Translations under genes and position numbers: made by a program | Source: Streptomyces prunicolor NBRC 13075 | GTDB taxonomy: Bacteria > Actinomycetota > Actinomycetes > Streptomycetales > Streptomycetaceae | DNA: 64,000 nucleotides | Reading direction: 5' to 3' | Assembly: GCF_000367365.1 (NCBI RefSeq) | Contig: NZ_BARF01000106.1 | Location: forward strand, 30,454 to 94,453 | Part shown: positions 63,841 through 64,000 of the stretch, piece after piece | How the letters are laid out: each line of letters starts with the position of its first letter | Position numbering within the stretch: position 1 is the first letter of the stretch | Notes under the pieces: model-generated | Seen by the model: the letters and a program-made list of their open reading frames with translations, nothing else | Databases searched by the model: none | Told to the model about the DNA's origin: nothing

Positions 63841-64000
63841 CCCGACGTCGACCGGTGACCTTCGAGGCCGGGAGGCGACCGGCTCTCGACATACCGGTGA
63901 GGGCGTCGCCCTCGACGGTGACCGCGAAGGTCAGGTTCAGGCGCAACGGCTTGGTGACCGCCTGCTTCCAGGTGACGCGATCGCCGTCGACGACGACATT
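63824..64000 (-). CDS. 3' end of a small actinobacterial protein (partial)
   Basis: The frame is open from the window end to a TGA at 63824-63826. It reads VVVDGDRVTWKQAVTKPLRL, NLTFAVTVEGDALTGMSRAG and ends VTGRRRVTGTD. The repeated DGD-x-WK and TVEGD-x-L-x-G pattern matches a family of about 120-residue proteins common in actinomycetes, with unknown function. The start lies outside the window. It overlaps the ADP-ribosylglycohydrolase by 17 bases at their 3' ends. Confidence 0.75.
   Translation of the reverse strand, partial: NVVVDGDRVTWKQAVTKPLRLNLTFAVTVEGDALTGMSRAGRLPASKVTGRRRVTGTD

Overview
The base composition (very GC-rich, many GTG starts, strong GGAGG ribosome sites) and the gene families (AfsR/SARP and large LuxR regulators, CHAT/TPR conflict proteins, PknB-type kinases, many TetR/MarR/IclR regulators) point to an actinomycete, most likely Streptomyces. 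About 45 genes are supported and no rRNA, tRNA or CRISPR array was seen. Homology statements come from reading protein motifs and from memory of the families; no search was run.

Layout. 1-9.3 kb: end of a short-chain dehydrogenase, a large LuxR regulator, a Tat-exported cytokinin-dehydrogenase-like flavoprotein, a PfkB sugar kinase divergent from a MarR regulator/DHA2 exporter pair, and an MHYT membrane sensor. 9.7-27.1 kb: an apparent conflict (defence/self-sacrifice) island. It holds two CHAT-protease/TPR loci, each with a CATRA-associated-type small protein, a divergent CATRA-domain protein fused to a GT4 glycosyltransferase, a HTH-STAND ATPase, an XRE protein, an orphan and a frameshifted gene, and a membrane-anchored protein of unknown fold. 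27.2-36.4 kb: SnoaL/TetR pair, a lipoprotein with two tandem Ser/Thr kinases whose extracellular parts look like ABC substrate-binding proteins, and a short UvrA-type ABC protein behind a TetR regulator. 37.2-45.6 kb: two flavin/ferredoxin reductases that seem joined by a deletion, a Lrp/AsnC-MFS pair, and a SARP/AfsR regulator divergent from an IclR regulator. 45.9-51.2 kb: aminopeptidase N, an MMPL transporter and a membrane protein.

51.3-62.3 kb: a Nit1C-type cluster (MSMEG_0565-0572 / sll0783-sll0787 families): MSMEG_0570 protein, flavoprotein oxidoreductase, amidohydrolase, Sll0783-type nitrogen-starvation protein, radical SAM enzyme, GNAT-AIR synthase fusion, nitrilase, glycosyltransferase and an acyl-CoA-dehydrogenase-like flavoenzyme, mostly with 1-4 base overlaps. 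It carries a second nitrilase whose catalytic Glu and Cys are both Asp, and an IS605-type tnpB lies exactly between the two nitrilases. 62.3-64 kb: a P-loop kinase, an ADP-ribosylglycohydrolase and the end of a small actinobacterial protein.

The strongest candidates for undescribed biology are the CATRA-glycosyltransferase/CHAT island (9.7-27.1 kb), the pseudo-nitrilase plus tnpB arrangement in the Nit1C cluster, and the reductase-reductase junction near 39,058.
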